Numbered from the stretch's first letter, positions 9,471-18,263 are shown. The stretch is DNA of 64,000 bases from Candidatus Electrothrix aestuarii (GCA_032595685.2 CP159373.1:2483501-2547500), one strand, 5' to 3'. Notes: generated from the sequence alone by a model not told the origin. Translations and numbers: made by a program.

Positions 9471-11036
9471 ATGAAACGCAAATACATTGGCTTGGTAATG
9501 GGTTTGATAGCCAGTCTACTTGTGACGGCGACCTCAAGCTTTGCAGAAGAACAGCCTGAGTTGCTTTCTTTCAAACCATCAAATTTGCAATGGGAAAAAA
9601 CCAAGGCTGACTTTGTTGCGCCGGAAATTTCAACCTGTGCCGGATGTCATCCGAGACAGTATGAAGAGTGGCGTGGCTCAATGCATTTTCAGTCATTCCA
9701 GGATCCAATTTATCTCGGAGAGCTGAACTTGGCCATTAAGGCTGTAGGTAAGGAGGTTTCCAAGCAGTGCGAGGGGTGCCATACTCCGGCTGCCTTTGTC
9801 ATGGGGGAAACGGCAGAACTGGATTTTGATAATCTGAGCCCCTTGGCCAAGGCCGGTGTGTCCTGTGACGTTTGTCACTCTATTAAAAGATTTACCCATT
9901 GGGAAACCCCGTCTCATGAGCCGGAGAACGGATCTTATGTCCTTTCCCCGGGGAGAAATGATGACAGTGATCCGAGAGGCTTTGTTCGTACAAAATATGG
10001 TCCTTTCCCCAATTACGAGGGCTGTGGTGGAGGTTTCCACGAATGTGTTGAATCACCTAAGCATCTGACCGCAGAGCTCTGTGCTGGTTGTCATCATGTA
10101 TATCATTATGATAAACACTTTCCCTATGAGTTCACCTATGGTGAGTGGAAGAAGAGTTTGTATGCTTTGAATGGTATCCAGTGTCAGGATTGTCATATGG
10201 TGGATATCGACACCTTTAAGCGTTCTGCTGATGAGTACATTAAGCCGAAACGGAGTGAGTATCACCATTATTTCAATGGTGCTAACTTCCTGATGTACTT
10301 CCTTGGTAAACTCAGAGCAGAGAAAGAGGGTGATACTAAGCTTGCTGAAAATTTCCAGCAGAAGTACGAGATGGCGGTACAGCGTCTCCAGGCAGCAGCT
10401 GAGATTGAGATTGATCCTATATACAATGAAGAAGGTAATCTGTATAAAATCAGAGTTCGGGTACATAACCGACGTGCAGGGCATAACCTGCCGACCTCTC
10501 TGACCGCTGTTCGTGAAATGTGGCTCGAAGTCAAGATTACCGACAAGAAGACCGGTAAGGTGTTGATTCAGAGCGGTTATGTAGATGAGAAGGGTGAGCT
10601 GGCCGGTGATACCCACATCTTTAACACCAAGGGAACAGATGAGCATGAGATTTTCCAGATTGATCCTTGGAAAGTTGTATCTAATGCCGAGGTCGGTCTT
10701 ATTCCACCGAAGGGATATCGCGATATCGTGTACACCATCCTGTATCCGCCGGGAGAAGGACATGAATTGGATGTCCATGCGAAACTGCGTTTCCGTCAGG
10801 CCAGCCAGAAGGTTGCTGAAAAACTGCTGACCAGCTTGCCTAAGGGGGTAGATCTGAACAAATGGTATGGTTTGACCGAGATTCCGGCAGTGCCGATTGT
10901 TGATATGACCGAGACCAATACAACCATGATGACCACTGGCGAACCGAGCAAGGAGCCGAATCTTATCGACAAGCTGACTACCGGTTGGTCACATGTACCG
11001 AAATCTTCTGCTGCGAAAGAAGAAGAAAAAAAGTAA
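9471..11036 (+). CDS. Exported pentaheme c-type cytochrome (cytochrome c554-like)
   Basis: This 521-residue protein has a Sec signal peptide (residues 1-~26, ending SSFAEE) and five CXXCH heme-binding motifs in its first half: CAGCH, CEGCH, CDVCH, CAGCH and CQDCH. The spacing and the extra histidines resemble the cytochrome c554/c' family. The second half, without hemes, is beta-rich. It includes YKIRVRVHNRRAGHNLPTS, a segment seen at the end of several multiheme cytochromes. The protein is expected to act in the periplasm as an electron carrier or oxidoreductase. A strong AGGAGG precedes the ATG, and a strong terminator follows, so it is a single-gene unit. Confidence 0.87.
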   Translation: MKRKYIGLVMGLIASLLVTATSSFAEEQPELLSFKPSNLQWEKTKADFVAPEISTCAGCHPRQYEEWRGSMHFQSFQDPIYLGELNLAIKAVGKEVSKQCEGCHTPAAFVMGETAELDFDNLSPLAKAGVSCDVCHSIKRFTHWETPSHEPENGSYVLSPGRNDDSDPRGFVRTKYGPFPNYEGCGGGFHECVESPKHLTAELCAGCHHVYHYDKHFPYEFTYGEWKKSLYALNGIQCQDCHMVDIDTFKRSADEYIKPKRSEYHHYFNGANFLMYFLGKLRAEKEGDTKLAENFQQKYEMAVQRLQAAAEIEIDPIYNEEGNLYKIRVRVHNRRAGHNLPTSLTAVREMWLEVKITDKKTGKVLIQSGYVDEKGELAGDTHIFNTKGTDEHEIFQIDPWKVVSNAEVGLIPPKGYRDIVYTILYPPGEGHELDVHAKLRFRQASQKVAEKLLTSLPKGVDLNKWYGLTEIPAVPIVDMTETNTTMMTTGEPSKEPNLIDKLTTGWSHVPKSSAAKEEEKK

Positions 11037-11099
11037 GTCGATCAAGCCCGTGATTGTCTTGTGAGTGATTAAACTCCAAGTATAAGCACAAACACCTTT

Positions 11100-11137
11100 C
11101 ATCCGGCATTTTTCTCTGAGAAATGCCGGATTTTTTT
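11100..11137 (+). terminator. Rho-independent terminator after the pentaheme cytochrome
   Basis: ATCCGGCATTT and AAATGCCGGAT form an 11-bp perfect stem around a 9-nt loop, followed directly by seven T residues. This is a textbook intrinsic terminator on the plus strand. Confidence 0.92.
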
Positions 11138-11235
11138 GCTTTTTTAGTAGGATCTGCTAGAAGTATTCTTGCTGACTGCAAAAACTTAATAAAACGAGAA
11201 TAGGTTTTGGTTACTTTGAAATAAGGAGGCGAATG

Positions 11236-11583
11236 ATGAAAAAAACAATGATTTTTGCTTTTCAGGGGAATCCCCTGTGCTTCATTCATGTTTTGCTGAA
11301 TGCCTTGAATATGGCGGAGCAGGGCATGGAGGGGAAGATTATTTTGGAAGGGGAGTCTGTGAAACTGGTACCGGAAATGGCAAAGTCAGATCATTTTCTT
11401 AATAAGATGTATACCAAGGCCAAGGAAGAAGAGGTTATTTTTGGGGCTTGTCGGGTTTGTTCCAGTAAGCTGGGAGTTTTGGAGGCCGTGATAGCAGAAA
11501 ATATTCCTCTGGTTGGTGGGATGTCCGGTCATCCGCCCATGTCGGAATATATAAAGCAGGGATATACGATTATTACGCTCTAA
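11236..11583 (+). CDS. DsrE-like small sulfur-relay-type protein
   Basis: About 115 residues with the DsrE/DsrF fold pattern: an N-terminal beta strand (MIFAFQGNPLCFIHVLLNAL), EGKIILEGESVKLV, and GACRVCSSKLGVLEA holding a CxxC pair. Two ATG codons are adjacent. The second (11236) is preferred because AAGGAGG lies 6 nt upstream of it, against 3 nt for the first. DsrE-family proteins carry persulfide sulfur or assemble as small hexamers; whether this one traffics sulfur is inferred from the cysteines. The gene sits alone downstream of the cytochrome terminator. Confidence 0.75.
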   Translation: MKKTMIFAFQGNPLCFIHVLLNALNMAEQGMEGKIILEGESVKLVPEMAKSDHFLNKMYTKAKEEEVIFGACRVCSSKLGVLEAVIAENIPLVGGMSGHPPMSEYIKQGYTIITL

Positions 11584-11614
11584 GCGTCTACCGGAGCATT
11601 GCACCAGTAGACGC
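11584..11614 (+). terminator. Possible terminator between convergent genes
   Basis: GCGTCTAC (11584-11591) and GTAGACGC (11607-11614) are perfect inverted repeats right after the DsrE-like stop codon. A T-rich stretch (TTTATTT) follows at a distance, so this is a moderate terminator candidate. Confidence 0.5.
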
Positions 11615-11634
11615 CATATTCGTTTATTTAGACG

Positions 11635-12282
11635 TCAGGGGGCTGTTTTTTCAGGAATAGCTTGGAAAAAAGCCCCCTTTTTTACAGAGAGGATAACGGA
11701 TTGGCCCGCTCTGAGTTGCTCTTCTGCATGCTCAGGTTCCACCATAATATAATGGGTGTATTGGTGTTCATCTTGGACTTTTGCCTGAACCGGTTTTCCT
11801 TGTCTTGCTGTGCCCGCAAGAATGACCGCTGTCCTGCCGATCAGGCTGTCTTCCGAAACCGCCGAGGTTTCATCTTTGGGCATATAGGTATGAAGTAGTC
11901 CTCCAATCACCCGGGTAAAAGGTAGCGCGCAGAAACCTGCTGGAATGAGTGCTATGAATGGAGGGAGGAGATTACCTGTCATTTTTTGGATCAGCGCCTG
12001 AAGAAAGAGCCCGGAAAGTCCAAAGGCAGTCAGGGTAACAAGGAGGAGCATGAGGAGGGGAACTTTTCCAACACGGAGCCAGCTAAGGAACTGACTGAAT
12101 GCAGACGGTGAGCTATCCGGGAGTTCGAGGTCTACATCCACATCAGGGAACAGGGAGTCAATAAGCTCTGAAATCCCTGCCCCAAGACTGAGAGAGAGAA
12201 GCTCCAGAAAAACAAAGGAAATCATCACTGCCAAGGCTCCGGAAAAGGGCAGATTGGCAGGTTCCATCAGAAAGTTGAGCAT
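11635..12282 (-). CDS. YqiJ-like inner-membrane protein with C-terminal OB-fold
   Basis: This 215-residue protein has about three hydrophobic helices (around residues 12-35, 72-98 and 108-130) and then a soluble beta-rich domain beginning near EDSLIGRTAVIL. That layout and several positions match the YqiJ/OB-fold-containing family, which in many bacteria is paired with the flotillin-like YqiK. No flotillin gene is adjacent here. GGGAGAG precedes the ATG. It lies 12 bp downstream of the glycosylase gene on the same strand and is probably co-transcribed with it. Function is unproven; membrane-domain organisation or stress roles are assumed from the family. Confidence 0.72.
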   Translation of the reverse strand: MLNFLMEPANLPFSGALAVMISFVFLELLSLSLGAGISELIDSLFPDVDVDLELPDSSPSAFSQFLSWLRVGKVPLLMLLLVTLTAFGLSGLFLQALIQKMTGNLLPPFIALIPAGFCALPFTRVIGGLLHTYMPKDETSAVSEDSLIGRTAVILAGTARQGKPVQAKVQDEHQYTHYIMVEPEHAEEQLRAGQSVILSVKKGAFFQAIPEKTAP

Positions 12283-12294
12283 ATACTCTCTCCC

Positions 12295-12966
12295 TTAGGC
12301 CGTCAGTTGATATTCCTGAACACCGCCGACCCCGGAAAGTGGGCATTCTCCGCATTGCGGTTTTGATTTTTTGCAGAACTGTTTGCCCACCTGTACCAGC
12401 AACGCATGGTATTCATTGAAAAGCGCTACATCTTCCCGCAGATTATCCATGAAGAGTTCCTGGATTTGGAAGTAATCATAATCCTCTGAAATGAGTTCAT
12501 GCCGAGTCAGGATGCGATGGGTGTAGGCGTCCACCACAAAAATAGGCTGGCCAGCAGCGTACAGCACCATAGAGTCGGCGGTCTCTGGGCCGATTCCTTT
12601 GACAGAAAGCAGTTGTTCCCGGAGGATAGAAGCAGGCTGTTGGAGCAGATACTCCAGATCATTATCCCAGTTTTCTGTGATCATGGCGAAGAGGTTTTGT
12701 AGCCGTCCGGCCTTAATATTATAATAGCCAGCAGGACGGATATACTCGGCCAGCTCTTCTTTGCTCAAGGCTGCCATTGCTGATAAGGAAAGCACACCAG
12801 CCTCCTTTAAATTGGCAATGGCTTTTTCTACGTTCTGCCAATTGGTGTTCTGGGTAAGAATCGCGCCCACCATCACCTCGAACGGGGTTTCGCCGGGCCA
12901 CCAATGTTGGGGTCCAAAACGTTCCAGCAGACGACGGTAGATTTCCTCCAGCTCCTCGGATATCAT
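12295..12966 (-). CDS. EndoIII-like HhH-GPD DNA glycosylase with altered catalytic and FeS motifs
   Basis: This 223-residue protein contains the helix-hairpin-helix (VKGIGPETADSMV) and the conserved aspartate of the HhH-GPD superfamily (VVDAYTHRIL). Endonuclease III has a lysine (GRKTAN) where this protein has Glu (GPETAD), so it should be a monofunctional base glycosylase without strand cleavage. The C-terminal iron-sulfur loop has C-X6-C-X2-C but no fourth cysteine: the sequence after CPL is SGVGGVQEYQ. The substrate base cannot be told. It is 3 bp downstream of the phosphofructokinase gene, so the two are one transcript. Confidence 0.85.
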   Translation of the reverse strand: MISEELEEIYRRLLERFGPQHWWPGETPFEVMVGAILTQNTNWQNVEKAIANLKEAGVLSLSAMAALSKEELAEYIRPAGYYNIKAGRLQNLFAMITENWDNDLEYLLQQPASILREQLLSVKGIGPETADSMVLYAAGQPIFVVDAYTHRILTRHELISEDYDYFQIQELFMDNLREDVALFNEYHALLVQVGKQFCKKSKPQCGECPLSGVGGVQEYQLTA

Positions 12967-12969
12967 GGG

Positions 12970-14061
12970 CTACTCCTTGTCGCCAAGGCAGATGCCGATG
13001 GAGCGTGCAGTCAGTATTTTGTCACTCTTCAGGTCTACCTGCTTTCGGCAACGGATAGCGTCTTCCAAGAGTACCGCCGACATAGTGGGGGGAGTCCAGG
13101 CAACCATTCGATCAAATAAACCTTCTGCAGCCATTCGCACAGCAGCAGCTCCGAAGCGGAGGGCCAGCAGACGATCAAAGGTGGTGGGCGAGCCCCCTCT
13201 TTGGAGATGTCCAAGTACCAGTGATCGGGTATCTTTACCGATCCTCTTCCTGATTTCTTCCGCAACCCATTCTCCAACTCCACCGAGGACGACTTCCTCG
13301 CGACCGGCTTCTCCTTTGCCTCGATTTCTAACCTCTCCGCCTTCTTCCCTGGCTCCTTCCGCAACCACAACAATGGAATAATGTTTGCCGTGGAGTTCGT
13401 TTTCGGTGATCTTGGCGCAGACTGCATCCATATCAAAGGGAATCTCTGGGAGTAGGATAACATCTGCGCCTCCTGAAATTCCTGAATACAGAGCTATCCA
13501 CCCTGAATCTCGCCCCATTACCTCCACGACCATGACTCTATCATGGGATTTAGCCGTGGAATGGAGTTTATCCAGGGCCTCTGTTGCGGTGGAAACCGCT
13601 GTATCAAAACCAAAGGTCCGGTCGGTGGCTTCCAGGTCATTATCAATAGTCTTAGGGACTCCGACAACCGGCATGCCCAACTCAGCAAAGCGATGCGCTA
13701 TTTCCAGACTCCCGTCGCCACCAACAGCAATATGGCAGCCAAAGCCCATGCGCTTAAAGCCGTCCATAACTTTGCTCGAGACGTCTACCAGCATTTCTTC
13801 GTCGGCAAAGTTTTTTACCGGCATGGAAAAGGGGTTTCCCTTGTTTGTTGTGCCGAGGATTGTACCACCAGTGGGTGTTATTCCCTCAACATCGGCGGGC
13901 ATCAGGCGAACAAGTTCATCTCTATCCAGGAATCCCATATAGCCATGTCGACTCCCATAGACCTCCCAGCCGAGTTTCGTTGCGGATTTCACAATCGCAA
14001 AAATCACCGCGTTCAGGCCGGGTGCGTCTCCGCCGCCTGTGGAAATCACTATTTTGTTCAT
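12970..14061 (-). CDS. pfkA: ATP-type 6-phosphofructokinase (Gly/Lys variant)
   Basis: A 363-residue phosphofructokinase that phosphorylates fructose-6-phosphate in glycolysis. GGDAPGLNAV, GGDGSLEIA, PKTIDNDL and VVEVMGRDSGWIA are all visible. At the two positions that separate ATP from pyrophosphate enzymes it has Gly (GGDGS, ATP-type) and Lys (PKTIDND, usual in PPi enzymes). This mix occurs in ATP-dependent members of the PFK-A superfamily, so ATP is the more likely donor. The ATG at 14061 is chosen over an upstream GTG at 14070 because AAGGTG lies 6 nt before the ATG. It is followed closely by the glycosylase and YqiJ-like genes. Confidence 0.93.
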   Translation of the reverse strand: MNKIVISTGGGDAPGLNAVIFAIVKSATKLGWEVYGSRHGYMGFLDRDELVRLMPADVEGITPTGGTILGTTNKGNPFSMPVKNFADEEMLVDVSSKVMDGFKRMGFGCHIAVGGDGSLEIAHRFAELGMPVVGVPKTIDNDLEATDRTFGFDTAVSTATEALDKLHSTAKSHDRVMVVEVMGRDSGWIALYSGISGGADVILLPEIPFDMDAVCAKITENELHGKHYSIVVVAEGAREEGGEVRNRGKGEAGREEVVLGGVGEWVAEEIRKRIGKDTRSLVLGHLQRGGSPTTFDRLLALRFGAAAVRMAAEGLFDRMVAWTPPTMSAVLLEDAIRCRKQVDLKSDKILTARSIGICLGDKE

Positions 14062-14458
14062 TGTATTCACCTTGTTACATGAAACGAATTATCTTGATTG
14101 ATCGACAGGACATAAAAAGCCAACAGTAGAATAATCCTAAGAAAAGGCTGGAGGTTTTGCAACTTTTTTCCCTTGATTGCTGAGGAATAATTTTATCGAT
14201 TTCCCCTTTTCTTTCTTCCCAATATCCCGGATCAATTGATATTGAATCCCATTTAAATTTTTTCGGCCATTGACTTATCAGATAAACTGCCGTACGATAA
14301 GAAGTAATCTGAACGTTTTATTTTTCTGTTTTTCAGATACGGTCTTTTGTTGAAGTTAGAATAAGGCTAACTAAACAGATTTTTTGGAAGAAAAGAGGAA
14401 TGAAGAAGCTCAAGCTTGCTCTGTAAAGCTTGATAATTTTAACAACCTGGAGGTTATT
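14062..14458. other. Intergenic region between divergent pfkA and the HesB-like selenoprotein
   Basis: About 400 bp, AT-rich. It contains the candidate promoter at 14270-14298. I see no further gene. Confidence 0.5.
14270..14298 (+). promoter_or_regulatory. Candidate promoter with flanking inverted repeat, upstream of the selenoprotein gene
   Basis: TTGACT (14270-14275), a 17-bp spacer, and TACGAT (14293-14298). CTTATC inside the spacer and GATAAG overlapping the -10 are reverse complements and could form an operator. The mRNA leader would be about 155 nt. Confidence 0.4.
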
Positions 14459-14797
14459 ATGCTGGAAGTAACAAGTTCGGCAGTCGAGAATCTCAAGACA
14501 TATCTCGCCGACAATAATATTGAATCCGCGATCCGCATCTCTTTGATGCAGGGTGGCTGAGCAGGCCCCTCTTTGGGATTGGCTCTGGATGAGCCAAAAG
14601 AAAATGATCAGACGTTTGATGAAGGTGGTGTTCAGTTCTTGGTTGAGCAGGGATTGCTCAAAACCTGCGGTGCTATTAAAGTAGACTTCCTCGAAGCTGG
14701 CTACCGTTCAGGTTTTTCCATTACCTCTGAAAAACCTGTAGGTGGTGGCGGCGGTTGTAGTTCTGGTTCTTGTAGTTCTGGTAGCTGCGGCGGCTGA
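14459..14797 (+). CDS. HesB/IscA-like selenoprotein (in-frame UGA read as selenocysteine)
   Basis: Translation from the ATG at 14459 (GGAGG 5 nt upstream) runs in one frame to TGA at 14795-14797 except for a TGA at 14558-14560. Read as Sec34, it gives QGG-U-AGPSLGLALDEP, where HesB/IscA relatives have Cys in GGCxGPxLGL. Homology continues without shift on both sides: MLEVTSSAVENLKTYL before, and ALDEPKENDQTFDEGG after. The 112-residue product ends in a Cys/Gly/Ser-rich tail. Selenocysteine-containing HesB-like proteins are known in sulfate- and metal-reducing deltaproteobacteria. IscA-type proteins bind iron or FeS clusters; the exact role of the Sec form is not established. An automatic call would start downstream of the UGA and lose the N-terminus. 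Confidence 0.88.
14581..14595 (+). promoter_or_regulatory. Candidate bacterial SECIS hairpin
   Basis: GGCTC and GAGCC form a perfect 5-bp stem with the loop TGGAT, which has G early in the loop. The loop begins 26 nt after the UGA, within the range described for bacterial SECIS elements. The sequence also codes for protein, as expected for a bacterial SECIS. The stem is short, so this needs folding. Confidence 0.5.
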
Positions 14798-14823
14798 TAT
14801 CACAGGGTATATTTCTCCGTAAA

Positions 14824-14862
14824 GCCTCTGTCCCGACGCTGTTGTCGGGGGAGAGGTTTTTT
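14824..14862 (+). terminator. Rho-independent terminator after the selenoprotein gene
   Basis: CCTCTGTCCCGAC and GTCGGGGGAGAGG form a long, nearly perfect stem with a small loop, followed by TTTTTTATTTTT. Confidence 0.9.
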
Positions 14863-14872
14863 ATTTTTCCCT

Positions 14873-16117
14873 CTACTTTTTGCTTTTCTTTTTCTTCTTC
14901 TTTATTGTTTTTCCGCTGCCGGGATACTGTCCTTTCTTTAACAGACTAAGTATTGCTCTGCGTTGATTCCGTTTCTGATTGAGAAGGATGACGTATGGCC
15001 TCCCATCATTCAGGTAGCCAGCATAGTTGTAAATCCCCTTCATGCTGCCTGACTTGCTTTTCACCCCCATATATTTACGCAGGAGCAGGGCATAGGGCTT
15101 GAAGACTTTGAGCAGCTCCAGCATGGCCCTGACAGTGACTTTGTTATCCCGAGACAGGCCTGCGCCATCTTTCTGGATGATGGAGGCAGCTGTTTTTTTG
15201 CCGAGCTTTTTTTTAAGCACCTCGTTGATTGCCCGCTCCGCTTTGGCCCAGGTGGCCGGATAGCCATATTTTTTTGCACCGCAGGTCAGATAGACCAAAT
15301 TCGAAATAAAATTCGATGAGTATTTAAGAAAAGAGGTGGCTAGTTCCTTCAAATTTTTACTGCTCTGGTGGGTATAGATCAGTTTGGCCTTGGCAGGAAC
15401 TGCCAGCACGCCTGTTTTTCCTTCTCCCGGTATTTCCGCTTCTTCCTGTAGGGCGCGGAATAGCTCAGTGGTATAGCAGGCTATCTGTCCCTCTGACGGT
15501 ATTCCGCCCCGGCAGATATTAATTCGATGTTTGCCAGCAGGATAGCCTTTAGCTAAGCTCCGCATAATAGGTAAAAAGGGTGTTTCTTCCTCCGCAGAGC
15601 GAATTTTTCCTTTTTTCGTTACGCGAACACCGACACTGTTGAAATTTACCGAAACCGCCCCCACCGGCGCATCATAGGGGTTATCACTGTCTTCCCGCCC
15701 CGGCACTCTGTGTTCCAGAGCAAAGGCCGAAGGATCAATAAAGACCCCATTGATTTTTTTTACCCCTTTTTCTTTCAACGCTTTGAAGATAAGGCGAATT
15801 TCATCGGAGACCAGCATGGGATCTCCTGTTCCCTTTATATAAAGATTCTGCTCTTTGTCTGTATAAAAGGCTGTGGTAAAACGGTAATCCGGTCCGAGTA
15901 TCTCAAAGGCTGCAAGGGCCGTGGATATTTTGAGAACACTGGCAGGAATGTAGGATTTATCAGCGTTGCAGGAGGCGATAACCTTGCCCTGGGTATCACT
16001 GACACCATAGGCACCGTTTTGAATGAGTTTATGAAATGGGGGCGAACAGGCTGCGCCAGCTGATTCAGCGAGAAGAAATAAAATACTTGCTAGCACCAGT
16101 GGATGGGGAAATTTCAT
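14873..16117 (-). CDS. D-alanyl-D-alanine carboxypeptidase, PBP4 / S13 family
   Basis: This 414-residue exported protein has a signal peptide (MKFPHPLVLASILFLLAESA, then GAAC). The three penicillin-binding signatures are SxxK in PASVLKIST, SxN in YSSNFISNL and KSG in KSKSGSMKG. This order and length fit the DacB/PBP4 class, which trims or cuts peptidoglycan peptides in the periplasm. The C-terminus is unusually basic (GKTIKKKKKKSKK). It is slightly shorter than typical PBP4, so the inserted extra domain is probably reduced. It is transcribed alone, convergent with the selenoprotein gene. Confidence 0.88.
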   Translation of the reverse strand: MKFPHPLVLASILFLLAESAGAACSPPFHKLIQNGAYGVSDTQGKVIASCNADKSYIPASVLKISTALAAFEILGPDYRFTTAFYTDKEQNLYIKGTGDPMLVSDEIRLIFKALKEKGVKKINGVFIDPSAFALEHRVPGREDSDNPYDAPVGAVSVNFNSVGVRVTKKGKIRSAEEETPFLPIMRSLAKGYPAGKHRINICRGGIPSEGQIACYTTELFRALQEEAEIPGEGKTGVLAVPAKAKLIYTHQSSKNLKELATSFLKYSSNFISNLVYLTCGAKKYGYPATWAKAERAINEVLKKKLGKKTAASIIQKDGAGLSRDNKVTVRAMLELLKVFKPYALLLRKYMGVKSKSGSMKGIYNYAGYLNDGRPYVILLNQKRNQRRAILSLLKKGQYPGSGKTIKKKKKKSKK

Positions 16118-16860
16118 ATCTGCACTCCTGATAGGTTGGACGCTATTATTGTCAACGGTACGCTGGACCCGGCTTGTAATTTATACGAAAACTTATCGAA
16201 GTTTATACCATCACTCAAGGGAATAAGAAGAAAAATAATAAAAAAATGTAAGGAGTTGCCTGATAGCTCTGTAGCGCTACATGAGTGTCTTTGACGATCT
16301 CCTCGATTTTTCGTTGCAAGAGCATCGCATTTATTTTTGGCATCAAGGTGAAAATGGAGAAGAGCTTGGAGGCAACTGTCGCTTTTTAAAACGGTGTGTG
16401 TCATGTGGCAAGATAGCCAGAGGAGCGTGTTTTTTCATCATATAAAATGAATATAAATTGTGTAATGACAATATGTTGACAGTTTTGTGGTATCTTGTTA
16501 CATAAATGGTTTTCTTGTAACTTGCTCTGGTGATGATGATGAATAATTTGCTGAATTTAGAGAGAAAATTGTCATTTTTTGCAATTATTGGACCGTCCTT
16601 TTTCCGAGAGCGGCAGTTTTTTCCTTGACTGTCGACGCGTTTTGCGGTTAAGCAGTAGCTGCTCTTTTTTGAGATGGAAGGATTTTTATAAAATACATTA
16701 TGTTCCCCCCCCGCATGAATTCGGGTGCCTCTGTATTCGAAAAGGGTGATCGGCCCGTTGCGTCGGTCGTTTTGTAACGGCGCATTCGGCTAACGGAACT
16801 GAATAGATTGTTTTTTTAAGGCATAAACTTGGTTTAAAAGTACAAAACAAGGAGGCCGTT
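16118..16860. other. Long intergenic region upstream of the NrfCD-type operon
   Basis: About 740 bp, AT-rich, between divergent genes. A 96-codon minus-strand frame at 16114-16404 overlaps the PBP4 promoter region and looks spurious. A possible promoter is listed at 16476-16504. I see no other gene or conserved RNA, but the length leaves room for a small RNA or long leader. Confidence 0.45.
16476..16504 (+). promoter_or_regulatory. Weak candidate promoter
   Basis: A perfect TTGACA (16476-16481) with a 17-bp spacer to TACATA, a poor -10. If used, the operon would have a leader of about 350 nt. Confidence 0.25.
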
Positions 16861-17169
16861 ATGGCTGAAGAACAGATGGAGAGTGTGAACACACAGAAAG
16901 TGCCCGATGAGGTGGTTGCCGACAAGCGGGGCTTTCTCCGGTGGGCTGGGGCTGCTTTAGGAGTCGTAGCTGCTGCTAGTTGGACCGGATTGGCGATCAC
17001 GAAATCCGCCAAAAAATCCGAAGCTACGAATACCCGTGCCCACTCCGTTGAGGAGGAGTTGCGGCAGCAGCAGATCATGACTGGCAAGAAAATGGTCGTC
17101 ATGACCCAGGAAGAAAAGCAGAAGATGCTTGACCGTATCCTGCGCAACCATTACCGGACGGTATCCTGA
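16861..17169 (+). CDS. Small membrane-anchored protein at the head of the electron-transfer operon
   Basis: This 102-residue protein has a TAT-like N-terminal segment DKRGFLRWAGAALGVVAAA, with Lys-Arg instead of Arg-Arg, so it may be a plain membrane anchor. A charged helical C-terminus includes EEELRQQQIMTGKK. I do not recognise the family. AAGGAGG precedes the ATG. It is the first gene of a unit that continues with the iron-sulfur protein 38 nt later, so it is probably an assembly factor or small subunit of that complex. Confidence 0.68.
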   Translation: MAEEQMESVNTQKVPDEVVADKRGFLRWAGAALGVVAAASWTGLAITKSAKKSEATNTRAHSVEEELRQQQIMTGKKMVVMTQEEKQKMLDRILRNHYRTVS

Positions 17170-17207
17170 GCGCATTCAGGACGCCATATTAACGGAGGCA
17201 ATAGACA

Positions 17208-18263
17208 ATGTCGGAAGACAAAAGAAAAAATGACATCGCTGAAGGGCAAGACGACGGGGCAACCAAGGAATCCCGCCGTGATTTCCTGAAAAAGCTGGGT
17301 GTTGCAGCAGCTGCAACAACAGTGGCGCCAGCAGCTACGGCGAAAGCAGCCAGCATAGCTGAGCACTTGCAGACGCATTTTGAGATGATGAGCGACTCTC
17401 AAAAGGAAAAGGCCATTGCCCGCTTAGAGAAACGCTACAGCGAGCAGTTTGAGAAGCAGGTCACGGTGGCAAATACACCCGCCCCGGATGGAGTGCTATT
17501 CGGCTATGCCCTCAATATCTCCAAATGCATCGGCTGTCGCCGCTGTGTTGAGGCTTGTGTCAGAGAAAATAATCAATCCCGTGGTGAAGAAGATACCCGT
17601 CATCTCCCGATCCAGTGGATCCGGGTGTTGGAGATGACACGAGGCAATGACACCTTTCAGCTGGAAAATTGGCATAAGGGATCTCCCAGTAGCAGTCCCA
17701 TAGGTGATTACGGTGTCCAGTCCGGTGGTCATGCCGATAAGGCTGTCGGTATTTCCGGCCATGTAGAGCATTACTATGAACCAGAGCAGGTTCCGGAAGA
17801 GAATTCCTTCTATTTTCCGGTACAGTGTCAGCAATGTGAAGACCCGGCCTGTGTCAGGGCTTGTCCTGTCCGTGCAACCTACCGCGATCCTAATGGAATC
17901 GTAGTTATCGATTATAATTGGTGTATCGGTTGTCGTATGTGTCAGTTGGCCTGTCCGTACTGGGCACGCCGTTTCAACTGGGGCGAACCGATCTTGCCCA
18001 ATGAGGATATGAATCCCAAGACCCATTACCTGGGGAACCGTCCTCGTATGCGCGGGGTCATGGAAAAATGTACCTTTTGTTTACAGAGGGTGAGAGATGG
18101 ACGCTATCCGGCATGTGTGGAAGCCTGTCCAGTGGGTGCAAGAAAATTCGGCAACCTGCTTGATCCTGAAAGTGAAATAAGGAAGATTTTGGCACATAAA
18201 AAGGTGTTCCGGTTTAAAGAGGATTTCAACACCGAACCGAAATTTTTCTATTACATGGATTAG
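17208..18263 (+). CDS. TAT-exported 4x[4Fe-4S] ferredoxin subunit (DsrO/NrfC/HmcB type)
   Basis: This 351-residue protein has a twin-arginine signal (SRRDFLKKLGVAAAA), so it is exported folded. Cysteine groups for four [4Fe-4S] clusters follow: CIGCRRCVEAC, CQQCEDPACVRACP, CIGCRMCQLACP and the pair CTFC with CVEACP. This is the fold of the periplasmic iron-sulfur subunit of NrfD-containing complexes, which passes electrons between the membrane quinone site and cytochromes or a catalytic subunit. It is 13 nt upstream of the NrfD gene. No molybdopterin or other catalytic subunit lies in the operon. Confidence 0.9.
   Translation: MSEDKRKNDIAEGQDDGATKESRRDFLKKLGVAAAATTVAPAATAKAASIAEHLQTHFEMMSDSQKEKAIARLEKRYSEQFEKQVTVANTPAPDGVLFGYALNISKCIGCRRCVEACVRENNQSRGEEDTRHLPIQWIRVLEMTRGNDTFQLENWHKGSPSSSPIGDYGVQSGGHADKAVGISGHVEHYYEPEQVPEENSFYFPVQCQQCEDPACVRACPVRATYRDPNGIVVIDYNWCIGCRMCQLACPYWARRFNWGEPILPNEDMNPKTHYLGNRPRMRGVMEKCTFCLQRVRDGRYPACVEACPVGARKFGNLLDPESEIRKILAHKKVFRFKEDFNTEPKFFYYMD

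Noticed and set aside
16114-16404. 96-codon minus-strand frame
   Set aside because: It overlaps the PBP4 gene's start and upstream region, has no ribosome-binding site and no recognisable protein character.
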